Made by a program: the position numbers and the translations under genes. Below the pieces are notes generated by a model. It worked only from the letters and a program-made list of their open reading frames with translations. It did no database searches and was not told the origin of the DNA. This document shows, piece after piece, positions 6,426-14,366 of a DNA stretch of 22,905 nucleotides; the first letter of the stretch is position 1, and the number at the start of each line of letters is the position of its first letter. Source of the stretch: Bacteroidaceae bacterium (GTDB lineage Bacteria > Bacteroidota > Bacteroidia > Bacteroidales > Bacteroidaceae); the NCBI GenBank assembly GCA_017961965.1, contig JAGCWG010000490.1, positions 1-22,905 on the forward strand, given 5' to 3'.

Positions 6426-9185
6426 CTACTTTAGTCTATCCTCAATCATCTTATTGATTTCCTCATTCTCTGTGTAGTTACTTTTTAGAGACACAAGGTA
6501 CTGCTGAGCCTCAACATCCCTACCCTGACGAGCACATACGTCAGAAAGGAGGATGAAAGCACGAGCCAACCAGTATGTATGAGGAGTACCAGAGTCGATG
6601 AAGTTTACGAGACAGTTCTCAGCCGACTCATACTGCTTAGTGTCGTAGGCATACTGAGCGAGGCGAACCGTTGCCTGTGCGCCATAGATGACATGAGTAT
6701 CCTTTGCAAGGATATTGAGATCATCCACTGCCTTCTTATTCTGCTTCTGCATGAGGTAGCTGTCAGCACGAGCCATACGTATCTCTGCTTGAACCTCTGG
6801 TGCCACCTTGCTTCCATCTACGAGGATGGCTGACGCAAGGTTGATGGTTGAGGCATAATCTCTTGCAGCGTAAGCGGCACGTACCTCACCAATCTGAGCC
6901 TCAAGACGCATCGTCTCTGATGTTGTCTGAGCCTTGAGCTGTCCGTAGTACTTCTGGGCAGCCACGTTGTCATTATTCATGACAGCCTTGATGGCAGCAT
7001 CACGAAGGAGAGTCTCAAGTTCCTCCTGTGAGAGAGGCTTGCCAGCCTTGGCAGAGAGCGATTTATACTCGTTCACCTTACCCTGGCTTACATATACATC
7101 CTTGAGGTTGGCAAGAGCAGTCTGTGCCTCTGCTGTATTAGGATATTCGTCGATTACACGGAGATAAGACTTGACAGCTGAGTTCACCTCACCTGACTCA
7201 TACTGAATCATGGCAAGCTCGTTGCAAGCCTTACGTGCATTGGCACTCTGTGGATAGTCATTGATAATCTTGCTGAATGCCTGTGATGCACCCTGCTTGT
7301 CACCTATCTGAACATAGGCACGACCCTTCTCATAGAGAGCATCAGCATTATACACAGAACCTGCATACTTATCACTCATCTTATTAAGGAGTTCCACCTT
7401 ACGGTTGTAGTTACCCTTGAGACCAGCGATGTAAGCTTGCTGGAAGAGTGAGTAGTCACCATTCACATCACATACATCGAGAGCCTTTTGGTAGCTTGCG
7501 TTTGCCTCGTTGTACTTACGACGGCTCATATAGCAGTCACCAATACGGTTGTGGGCATCAGAGAGAATCTGCTTATCCACCTCCTTGCCATTATAAAGAG
7601 GATTGTTCACATACTTCTGGAAATGATTCAGGGCATTAGAATAGTCCTGAAGCTTGAAGTATGAGTAACCTATACTGTAGCTTGCGTATGCGTAGTTCTT
7701 AGCCGAGCTTGGAGCAATGTTAGTGAACTGCTTGAGGTCAACGAGTGCTGACTTGTAGTCACCGAGGCGGTACTCACTCTCACCCTTGATGAGGTAAGAC
7801 TCACAGAATGACTCCTCATCCACGTTGCCCATCACAATTGACTTTGCCATATAGCCTTTGGATGACTTGTAGTCAGTTGATGTAAATGACTGAATACCGA
7901 GATTGTAGAGTACCCTCTGCTTGGCATTGAGAATTTCCTTGCTTGGCTTCTTAATCTTCTCGATTGAAGCAAGTGCAGCCGAATAGTTCTTGGTAGTGAA
8001 ATATACCTCTGTGAGGTGTTTTGTGATTACACTATTATACTTTGAGTTAGGATACTTATTGAGGAATCCCTCAAATGCTGTAACTGACTCACCGAATCCC
8101 ATAGGAGCACCATCATGAAGCGTGAGAGCATAGTTGTAAGCAGCCTCCTCACTCATTGTCTTGTCCGAAGTGTTGCTTGCTGCCTGCTGGAAAGCCATCT
8201 GAGCCTGACGCTTCTTCTTTGCGTTGAGATAGCAGTTACCAGCATTGAGCCATGCACTCTGAGCCATGGCATCCTTGCTCGTACCGGCACTCTTGCTGAG
8301 ACAGTTGGCAGCCTTGTCATATTGCTTGAGGCGGAGATATGACATACCCTGCTTATAAAGTGAGGTACGGTCAGTGGCATGAGCTTTCTCAAACATCTTG
8401 ACAGCCTCACCATAGTTCTCAAGACCATAATAAGCCTCACCCTTGATACGGTAAACCATATCGCTGTTATCACCATTCACCTGAACGGCATTGATATAGT
8501 CGAGAGCCTGCTTATTGCTACCTGTCCTTACACAACAGTCAGCAGCATAGAGCGAAGCCGTGTTCTTGTATTTAGGAGATGTGGAAGTGGCAGAGAAACC
8601 AGAAAAGGCACCCTTGAAGTCACCCTTCACATACTTGATGTAAGCAAGGTAGTAGTCGCAATCAACATAGTACTTCTCATTGGCCATGAGGTCATTGAGA
8701 AGACTCTGAGCCTTACCATAGTCACTACGATGTATGGCAAGGATTGAGCAATATAGCTTTGACTCCTCCTGCAATAGAGATACAGGATACATGAATGGAG
8801 AATATTCAAGGTCGTTCACCTCCTCATAACGCTCCTCCATGACAAGGAGATTGCCACGAAGCGTACGCAACACATCGTGGTACACGTTTGACGAGTTGCG
8901 GTCGAGCCATGCACTTATAGCGTCGGCTGTTCCAGGGGTACGGAGAGCATAGTCGCACACCAGACGGAGAGCCTCAGCGTCCTTAGCCAGCTTCCTGTCG
9001 TGTCCAGCCTCACATAGATATCTTTCGAGCGAAAGTTTTGCAGCATAATAGTGACCGTCAGCCACTAACTTTATAGCCGATTCCTGTATCGTCTCCACCG
9101 AAGAGCCAGTATAAACCTGCTGAGCAGAAACAATACCAGTCATCCCTAACAGTAAAGCTGCCAGAATGAATTTCTTATTGTTCAT
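6426..9185 (-). CDS. Exported TPR-repeat protein
   Basis: A 919-residue protein with a signal peptide (cleavage near VSAQQ, 19-23). The rest is built almost wholly of tetratricopeptide-type helix pairs; clear units include NYGEAVKMFEKAHATDRTSL, QDYSNALNHFQKYVNN, RKYNEANASYQKALDV and several GDYKSAL- or KQYDKA-like turns. No cysteine follows the signal peptide at the lipobox position, so it is probably soluble in the periplasm or attached to the outer membrane through its partner. It is the first gene of an operon with the beta-barrel protein, so a protein-protein scaffold at the outer membrane is the simplest reading. I cannot assign a process. Confidence 0.85.
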   Translation of the reverse strand: MNNKKFILAALLLGMTGIVSAQQVYTGSSVETIQESAIKLVADGHYYAAKLSLERYLCEAGHDRKLAKDAEALRLVCDYALRTPGTADAISAWLDRNSSNVYHDVLRTLRGNLLVMEERYEEVNDLEYSPFMYPVSLLQEESKLYCSILAIHRSDYGKAQSLLNDLMANEKYYVDCDYYLAYIKYVKGDFKGAFSGFSATSTSPKYKNTASLYAADCCVRTGSNKQALDYINAVQVNGDNSDMVYRIKGEAYYGLENYGEAVKMFEKAHATDRTSLYKQGMSYLRLKQYDKAANCLSKSAGTSKDAMAQSAWLNAGNCYLNAKKKRQAQMAFQQAASNTSDKTMSEEAAYNYALTLHDGAPMGFGESVTAFEGFLNKYPNSKYNSVITKHLTEVYFTTKNYSAALASIEKIKKPSKEILNAKQRVLYNLGIQSFTSTDYKSSKGYMAKSIVMGNVDEESFCESYLIKGESEYRLGDYKSALVDLKQFTNIAPSSAKNYAYASYSIGYSYFKLQDYSNALNHFQKYVNNPLYNGKEVDKQILSDAHNRIGDCYMSRRKYNEANASYQKALDVCDVNGDYSLFQQAYIAGLKGNYNRKVELLNKMSDKYAGSVYNADALYEKGRAYVQIGDKQGASQAFSKIINDYPQSANARKACNELAMIQYESGEVNSAVKSYLRVIDEYPNTAEAQTALANLKDVYVSQGKVNEYKSLSAKAGKPLSQEELETLLRDAAIKAVMNNDNVAAQKYYGQLKAQTTSETMRLEAQIGEVRAAYAARDYASTINLASAILVDGSKVAPEVQAEIRMARADSYLMQKQNKKAVDDLNILAKDTHVIYGAQATVRLAQYAYDTKQYESAENCLVNFIDSGTPHTYWLARAFILLSDVCARQGRDVEAQQYLVSLKSNYTENEEINKMIEDRLK

Positions 9186-9243
9186 ATAAATAAATCAGTA
9201 CACCTGATTGTCTGATTGTTTTGATAATACAGTTTTGCAAGGA

Positions 9244-9273
9244 CAAAGATACGAAATGATTATCCAAAAGCAA
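9244..9273 (-). promoter_or_regulatory. Promoter of the TPR / beta-barrel operon
   Basis: TATCTTTG (9244-9251, minus strand) and TTG (9271-9273) are 19 bases apart. This gives a 5' leader of about 50 bases before the TPR ATG at 9185. Confidence 0.65.
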
Positions 9274-9545
9274 TAATATTTTCGCCACAATTAACATTTT
9301 TCGATGAAAATACTATTTTTTCCCTATTTGTAGCGTGTTTTTACACTTTACAAAAGACAACACATCCTAACATTTTGTCACTTCATGACCCTCCGACAAT
9401 CCTTCGCTAATGTTTCGTGAGTCCTTCGTGATTTTTCTGTGATTGGGCAAATAGCACAATGTAAGTAAGTGTTCGTAAGCAAATATCATAATGACACATA
9501 TATGTAATAGTACCCCACGCTACACATCACATTACTTTCCCCCAA

Positions 9546-9594
9546 TTTTTCCCTTACTATCCTGTACAAATCCGTACAGGATAGTAAGGAAAAA
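9546..9594. repeat. Long near-perfect hairpin
   Basis: Arms 9552-9567 and 9574-9589 are a perfect 16-bp inverted repeat around the loop AAATCC. After one mismatch the pairing goes on with four T-A pairs (9547-9550 with 9591-9594). T-runs flank it on both strands, so it can act as a bidirectional terminator, though no gene ends next to it. Confidence 0.8.
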
Positions 9595-9636
9595 GCAAGG
9601 GATAGAACACAAGGAAAAAGACGAACTTCCTGTTAC

Positions 9637-9706
9637 GTGTGCCTTAGGTTCACCTTACATTCCCCTTACAATTCCCTTACAAAACTAAGAGACACCTAAG
9701 GCACAC
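9637..9706. repeat. 13-bp inverted repeat around CCTTACA copies
   Basis: GTGTGCCTTAGGT (9637-9649) is exactly reverse-complementary to 9694-9706. The 44 bases between them hold three direct copies of a C-CTTACA word at about 10-base spacing. ACACCTAAGG is itself repeated in the right arm. Confidence 0.7.
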
Positions 9707-9944
9707 CTAAGGGGAAGCTAATAGAAACACAATAAGAAAAAGACACACACCACTACGTCTTTGTTCTATTTGTATAATGTCTCAGTTGGTGACTTATCGT
9801 ATTTATGTGACAGTAGAATATAGGCATCCTAAACGCCACACAGCCAAAACAGGAACAGAAATTGACATTCGGTAGGTATGTCTAATGGTACATACGAATA
9901 CGAAAGTAATCTTCTGGAACTGACATTTAGTTAAAAATATAGAG

Positions 9945-9990
9945 AAGCAGCAAATTGAAGTGTACACCTCAATTTGCTGTTTCTTGTATT
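9945..9990. terminator. Terminator after the Abi_2 gene
   Basis: CAGCAAATTGA (9948-9958) pairs with TCAATTTGCTG (9969-9979), extended outward by a G-T and A-T pairs. It is followed by TTTCTTGTATTTTTT on the plus strand and by a shorter T-run (ATATTTTTAAC) on the minus strand. It begins a few bases after the Abi_2 stop codon at 9996. Confidence 0.75.
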
Positions 9991-9995
9991 TTTTG

Positions 9996-10901
9996 CTATA
10001 ACCATAATGGTTGAGAAAGCCAATCTTTAGGAAAGCCCATTGCTGTAGTATCCACAGAAGGACTATTTGAAATTAATGATTTTAGCTTTATCTTGAAAGA
10101 CTCCCCACGTCCCATAGAATCAAGCCAATAAGCAACACAACATGTAATAGCATATAGTTTGTTGCCATCAATGCCAATTGTATCTACCCAAGCACCACGC
10201 AAAGGGACACTCATTTGAGGAGCATTTGTCAACCGACGATTCCATATTCGGGAATGATGTGCGCAACAATTTCGCAGGACGGTCAAGCTTCGCATCCAAC
10301 TTTCCAACACCTCATGTTGTGGCAGATTAAATTGTCGTGCAATACGTTTCTTAGTCTTTGTGTCATTACTGTTATAGTACAACTTTGACAATGTGCCGAA
10401 TGATGCCAGTTCAAGAGTCTTCCATGATGGAGGGAATGCAAGCTTATCATATTTTAACCGATGTTCCTTTATGAAATCTTCCCTGCTACGCATCAGTTCT
10501 CTATACACAGCATCCAAGTTCTCAATATATTTATGCTCATCATCTGCCAGACTCGTATCATAGAACCAAAATGCGCCGTGCTGCATAGAGAATTCATGAT
10601 TTACTTTTGTTCTAAGTGCAATCTCTATTTCCTGAATTGCCTCAAACATCAGTCTTCGTAGCTGAGTATCGAAAACATATAGAGCCAATGCATCTTCAAA
10701 CTTACTGTTAGGCTTAAACGTATGAAGTTCCTTATCTGCTTCCATTGGACGCAGATATTATACAAATCTAAAATAGCTGACCTCACTGAAGAATTCAGAA
10801 GCATATATCTCATCATCAAACTGCAAACCTCTATCTTTAAGGAGTTGAATCTGGTCGGCAATCGATAATGGCTGCTTTGTGTATAATCTATTCGTACCCA
10901 T
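9996..10901 (-). pseudogene. Abi_2 (AbiD/F-like HEPN) gene with in-frame stop
   Basis: Together two frames give a full-length Abi_2 protein of about 300 residues, the family that includes lactococcal AbiD and AbiF phage-exclusion proteins. The N-terminal part (from ATG at 10901) carries KQPLSIADQIQLLKDRG, the normal start of the family. It runs to SYFRFV and then meets TAA at 10758-10760. The same frame goes on with YLRPMEADKELHTFKPNS and a normal body. The HEPN RNase motif RNCCAH (R-x4-H) with HSRIWNR after it is intact near the C-terminus. Only one base triplet is wrong, with no frameshift. It is therefore a recent pseudogene, a read-through gene, a split protein restarting at the ATG at 10745, or a sequence error. 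The setting beside an IS remnant fits a defence or accessory island. Confidence 0.82.
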
Positions 10902-10964
10902 ATAAAGCAAAAGACCCGCCCTGGTTCGCTGATCTGACGAGAAGCGTGGCGGATTCTGTTGATG

Positions 10965-10996
10965 CAAAAATATGCATAAAATATGATTTGACCAAA
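10965..10996 (-). promoter_or_regulatory. Likely promoter of the Abi_2 gene
   Basis: TATTTTTG (10965-10972, minus strand) and TTTG (10993-10996) are 20 bases apart. The transcript would have a leader of about 55 bases. That leader can fold, with CCGCC/GGCGG (10916-10920 with 10948-10952) enclosing CGCT/AGCG, and GTCTTTT follows, so a leader terminator is possible. Confidence 0.5.
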
Positions 10997-11065
10997 TAAA
11001 TCTGCAATAAAATGTAGTTTGACAAATCATTTTCGATTTTCCAATCACATTTACACTCATAATCC

Positions 11066-11784
11066 ATTAGTGTCCCGTTAAAATTGGGACGAGTTAAATA
11101 TTAATCAAATAACCCCGGAATAAGGGGACCAAATTGATCTTTGACATTATTGAAATTAGTCTTATCGAACAGGTCTCGCAGGTGTGTTTTGTCTGTCAAT
11201 GAGATGCCTAGGATTTGCAAAACCTCATAGGTCGAGCGCTCCAGTTTCATATCATGATGGACAATAGCCACAAGACAATAGGTTATGATGGCGACAGCAA
11301 TCTGGATGCGGACGGCATTCTCCGTAGTGCCCCAGAATTTCTTAATCTTGAGATGCTGCTTTAGCCATTTGAAGAAGAGTTCGACCAACCATCTTTTCTT
11401 GTAAAGTTCTGCAACTTCAAGAGCAGTGAGGTGCTTGGCATTGGTGAGAAAGGTGAATTCACGTTCTTCTTCCTCATCATAGTATCTAACGAGTCTGAAT
11501 GACTCAGGATACTTCTTCTCCGACAGATAGCCTGTAAGTCTCACCTCGGCATCAGTAAGTACGTTCTTTGGCATGCGTCTCTTCCATTTGACTATCTTAT
11601 ACTTCAAGTTCGTCTTGGCTCTGACCACATAGAAGGAATCCGTCAGATGTATTCTGTAAAGTTCTTTGAACGAGTCATAAGCCCTGTCGAATATGTAGTA
11701 AGCATTTGGCTCATAGGGAATTGAAGACATTGCCGTTGAATCATGCTTTGATGCAGTGGTCACTGTGTGGAAGGCTGGAAGGAC
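11066..11784 (-). mobile_element. Truncated IS4-family insertion sequence
   Basis: One end is visible at about 11066-11090. The sequence TTAGTGTCCCG followed by GGGAC forms a small hairpin and looks like an IS terminal repeat. The transposase-coding part runs right from there and is cut off at about 11784. I find no matching second end between 11785 and 12167, so the element is not mobile by itself. Confidence 0.65.
11101..11784 (-). pseudogene. IS4-family transposase, 5'-truncated
   Basis: Only the C-terminal half of a DDE transposase is present, about 225 residues of a normal 380 or so. It begins at VLPAFHTVTTASKHDS, a segment that lies after the first catalytic aspartate in the family. 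FDRAYDSFKEL carries the second aspartate. YKKRWLVELFFKWLKQHLKI carries the glutamate and the YREK-like motif. The N-terminal half with the first aspartate is missing: the frame meets TGA at 11785-11787 and no related sequence is recognised further upstream. Thus it cannot encode an active enzyme. Confidence 0.8.
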
Positions 11785-11921
11785 TCAGCAATGAGAACCA
11801 CAAATGTATGAAGATGATCAGGACTTGGATGAATCGAAGTTATGTGATACAGAATACAGTTTTCAGAAGAGCAAAGAGAAGCGCTGCGCTAAATGATAAA
11901 TGATAAATGATAAATGAAAAG
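11785..11921. other. Unidentified sequence beyond the IS break
   Basis: This short stretch is not recognisable as IS4 coding sequence. Plus-strand frames ending just before the terminator (for example one ending KSKEKRCAK at about 11894) could be the tail of a disrupted gene, but none has a recognisable motif. A 7-base AAATGAT repeat (3.9 copies, 11891-11917) closes it. Confidence 0.35.
11891..11917. repeat. AAATGAT 7-base microrepeat
   Basis: Three full copies and one partial copy in direct tandem, directly before a plus-strand terminator. It is prone to slippage. Confidence 0.7.
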
Positions 11922-11956
11922 TCTCCCGTGTTCTTGTGAATACGGGAGATTTTTTT
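11922..11956 (+). terminator. Strong orphan terminator
   Basis: A 12-bp stem (11922-11933 with 11938-11949, one G-T pair) with the tetraloop TTGT is followed by seven Ts. It points to the plus strand, but no intact plus-strand gene lies upstream of it. It probably belonged to a gene removed or broken when the IS region was rearranged. Confidence 0.8.
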
Positions 11957-12167
11957 GTAAACTTTGCAAAAAAAGGCATTTGAGGTGGATTTTTGTGTAG
12001 GAATGAGGTAGCGCTTTGATGCAAGATGAAGAATTCTTCGATGACTTCAAATAGAAAGTAAATACTTTTAAATGCTTTCAATTTGAAATGTATTTTGTGT
12101 AAAATGTTTCAAAAAGCATTGTTTTGTGTTAAAATAGTGTTATTATTGATAATTTTCTTCTTGTTTG

Positions 12168-12199
12168 TTTTGGCAGTTATTCAAAATGATGTACCTTTG
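12168..12199 (+). promoter_or_regulatory. Promoter of the six-gene ATP-grasp cluster
   Basis: TTTTG (12168-12172) and TACCTTTG (12192-12199) are 19 bases apart, a full Bacteroidota promoter. Transcription should start near 12205, about 100 bases before the ATP-grasp ATG. No other promoter of this type was seen before the later genes, in keeping with one transcript. Confidence 0.72.
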
Positions 12200-12304
12200 C
12201 ACTGTGAAAGAGAATAAAGTTACCAATGTGAGAATTAATAAGGAGTATAATTGTTATTAGCTTTGAGACACAAACACAAACTTATAACACAACACAGGAT
12301 AAAC

Positions 12305-13639
12305 ATGAATATCAGGATTAATGAGCTGATTGACAGCCGAGACACTGTCAATAAATGGATGGAAAGATATGGAGTGAGATTCGGAGTGTATAAGCACGGG
12401 GTTTTCAATGAGCAACTTTTCCCCTTTGACTCCATCCCCCGAATCATCTCAGGTAGTGATTGGGCTTATCTGGAGAATGGTCTCAGGCAGCGTGTGACAG
12501 CATTAAACAAGTTCCTTTGGGATGTGTATCACGACAAGCGCATCATCAAGGATGGCATTGTTCCTGAAGAGTTTGTGTACTCCTCAAAAGGTTATATGCC
12601 AGAATGTGAAGGAATTAGCCCAACAGGGGAGGTGTATGCCCACATTGCCGGGATCGACCTTGTGGAAGGAAAGGACGGCCAATGGTATGTGCTGGAGGAC
12701 AATTTGCGCATTCCCTCTGGTGCCAGCTATCCGATGATTGCCCGAGAGATTACCCGTAAGGTGTCGCCTCAGACCTTCACCCAGAATGCTGTGGCTGAAA
12801 ATCGCAACTATTCCAAATTGCTCTCCACGATGATGGATGAGATGAACAACGGCAGGGGTATCTCTGTCATTCTGACTCCAGGTCGCTACAACTCTGCTTA
12901 CTTTGAGCACAGCTATTTTGCAGAGAAGACTGGTGCCACGTTGGCATATCCTGGCGACCTCTTTGTAGAGGACAATAAGGTTTACTATGCGGGCATTTAC
13001 AAGGAAAAGACCCGAGTGGGCTGCATCTACCGTCGTGTGAGTGATGAATACATGGACCCATTGATTTTTGAGGCTTCTTCCTTGTTGGGCATTCCGAATG
13101 TGATGCAGGCATACAAGGCCGGCAATGTGGCACTTCTTAATGCTATCGGCAATGGTGTAGCTGACGACAAGGGGATTTATTACTTCGTTCCCAAGATGGT
13201 GGAATATTATCTTGGAGAGCAGCCTATCCTGCAGAATGCCCCAACCTATCTGCCGTATTTCAAGAAAGACTATGACTATGTGCTGGCGAACATCCAGCGT
13301 CTGGTCATCAAGGATGTTAGCGAGGCTGGTGGTTATGGAGTGGTGTTCGGCAAGGATTTGTCGAAAGAGAAGCTTAAAGAATTGAAGGAATTGATCATCG
13401 ACCAGCCACGACGTTGGATCGCTCAGGAGGTCATCGACTTCAAGGATCTTGAGATACTGGAGGATGATAAGCCTGTGGAACGCAAGGCAGATCTTCGAGC
13501 CTTCGTGGTTAGCGGAAAAGAGACCAAGGTATGGGCGAGTGGACTGACGCGGTTCTCACGAAATCCTGATTCATTCGTGGTGAACTCTTCACAGGGAGGT
13601 GGATTTAAGGACACCTGGGTGTTGGAGGAAAATGGTTAA
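12305..13639 (+). CDS. Circularly permuted ATP-grasp ligase (type 2)
   Basis: A 444-residue protein of the circularly permuted ATP-grasp family, which is predicted to join an amine to a carboxylate through an acyl-phosphate (amidoligase). Family hallmarks in order are WYVLEDNLRIPSGASYPM (127-144), IYRRVSDEYMDP (241-252), GNVALLNAIGNGVADDKG (273-290), the glycine-rich nucleotide loop IKDVSEAGGYGV (335-346), IAQE (372-375), DLRAF (396-400) and NSSQGGGFKDTWVL (427-440). No motif is missing. A TTG 54 bases upstream with AGGAG before it would add residues unlike the family, so ATG at 12305 is chosen. It is the first gene of the cluster; 28 bases separate it from the alpha-E gene. Its partners suggest peptide or amide synthesis on an unknown acceptor. 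Confidence 0.9.
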   Translation: MNIRINELIDSRDTVNKWMERYGVRFGVYKHGVFNEQLFPFDSIPRIISGSDWAYLENGLRQRVTALNKFLWDVYHDKRIIKDGIVPEEFVYSSKGYMPECEGISPTGEVYAHIAGIDLVEGKDGQWYVLEDNLRIPSGASYPMIAREITRKVSPQTFTQNAVAENRNYSKLLSTMMDEMNNGRGISVILTPGRYNSAYFEHSYFAEKTGATLAYPGDLFVEDNKVYYAGIYKEKTRVGCIYRRVSDEYMDPLIFEASSLLGIPNVMQAYKAGNVALLNAIGNGVADDKGIYYFVPKMVEYYLGEQPILQNAPTYLPYFKKDYDYVLANIQRLVIKDVSEAGGYGVVFGKDLSKEKLKELKELIIDQPRRWIAQEVIDFKDLEILEDDKPVERKADLRAFVVSGKETKVWASGLTRFSRNPDSFVVNSSQGGGFKDTWVLEENG

Positions 13640-13667
13640 AAGTTAAAGGTTAAAAGGATTTTGAGCT

Positions 13668-14366
13668 ATGGTTAAACATACAATCATATCGGCTAAGAAG
13701 GCCAACAGCCTCTACTGGCTGGGGAGATACGAGGAGCGGGTTTATATTACCCTGCATTTGTTACGGAAGTGTCATGACAAGATGATTGATGGTGAGTTAG
13801 AAGACTATTGGCCCATCTGGCAGAATTTGGACACGGCGGGCGTCTATCAAACCAACGAGGAGTTTATACTCGGCATCATGTATGACGATATCAATCCTGG
13901 CACTGTGATGTCTTCTCAGATGAGAGCAATGGACAATGCCATTCTTCTCCGTGAGGACATCCTGTCGGAAACGCTCAGTTATCTGGAAATGAGTCTGGCG
14001 CTGCTGAAAGAATGCCGCAACAAGCAGGAAAAGAATATCATTTGCCTGCAACCCGTCATTGACTGGTCGCTGGCCTTTTGGGGTTCAGCTGAGCAACGGC
14101 TGAAGAACCATAAGGCACTCTACATCATGATGATTGGTCGCAACATCGAGAATCTGGATATGCTGCTGCGTTTTGACTACGACTTCGAACGGGTGGCCTT
14201 GGCATACGATTCTGTGAAGCACTACTTCCGTCACATGCCCAGTATTGTCGATGACCACATTGAGGAAGAACTCAACCAGCTCATCACTCGGGAACGATTC
14301 AATCTCAAGGATGTGGAATACAAGAACAAGTTACTGAAATTTATCAACCAATTGGTGAGGGTGTGA
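13668..14366 (+). CDS. Alpha-E domain protein (DUF403)
   Basis: A 232-residue all-helical protein. The N-terminal signature ISAKKANSLYWLGRYEER (7-24) is that of the alpha-E / DUF403 family, which nearly always accompanies circularly permuted ATP-grasp ligases and transglutaminases. The biochemical role of the family is unknown; an accessory or substrate-carrying function for the ligase has been proposed from context. At 232 residues it is shorter than the roughly 300 usual for the family, apparently by loss in the middle and C-terminal part. It ends in GTGTGA, which overlaps the next gene by 4 bases. Confidence 0.87.
   Translation: MVKHTIISAKKANSLYWLGRYEERVYITLHLLRKCHDKMIDGELEDYWPIWQNLDTAGVYQTNEEFILGIMYDDINPGTVMSSQMRAMDNAILLREDILSETLSYLEMSLALLKECRNKQEKNIICLQPVIDWSLAFWGSAEQRLKNHKALYIMMIGRNIENLDMLLRFDYDFERVALAYDSVKHYFRHMPSIVDDHIEEELNQLITRERFNLKDVEYKNKLLKFINQLVRV

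Larger units (their letters stand above)
9274..9944. other. Long non-coding region with inverted repeats
   Basis: About 670 bases with no convincing gene. A 65-codon frame at 9491-9688 (plus) has no start signal and runs through both repeats below, so I do not call it. The region is rich in short repeated words such as CCTTACA and CTAAGG. Confidence 0.55.

Noticed and set aside
7448..8747. Several plus-strand frames inside the TPR gene
   Set aside because: They are antisense shadows of a protein with clear signal peptide and TPR repeats.
9491..9688. 65-codon plus-strand frame in the long intergenic region
   Set aside because: It runs through both inverted repeats, has no promoter or family motif, and its composition is that of the non-coding surroundings.
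10758..10901. Frameshift in the Abi_2 gene
   Set aside because: The two halves are in the same frame; a single stop codon separates them.
11706..11903. 65-codon plus-strand frame across the IS break
   Set aside because: Its first part is antisense to the transposase remnant and no motif is recognisable; at most its end is a gene relic.
12251..12304. TTG start with AGGAG before it for the ATP-grasp gene
   Set aside because: The added 18 residues do not look like the family N-terminus, and ATG at 12305 begins right before the conserved region.
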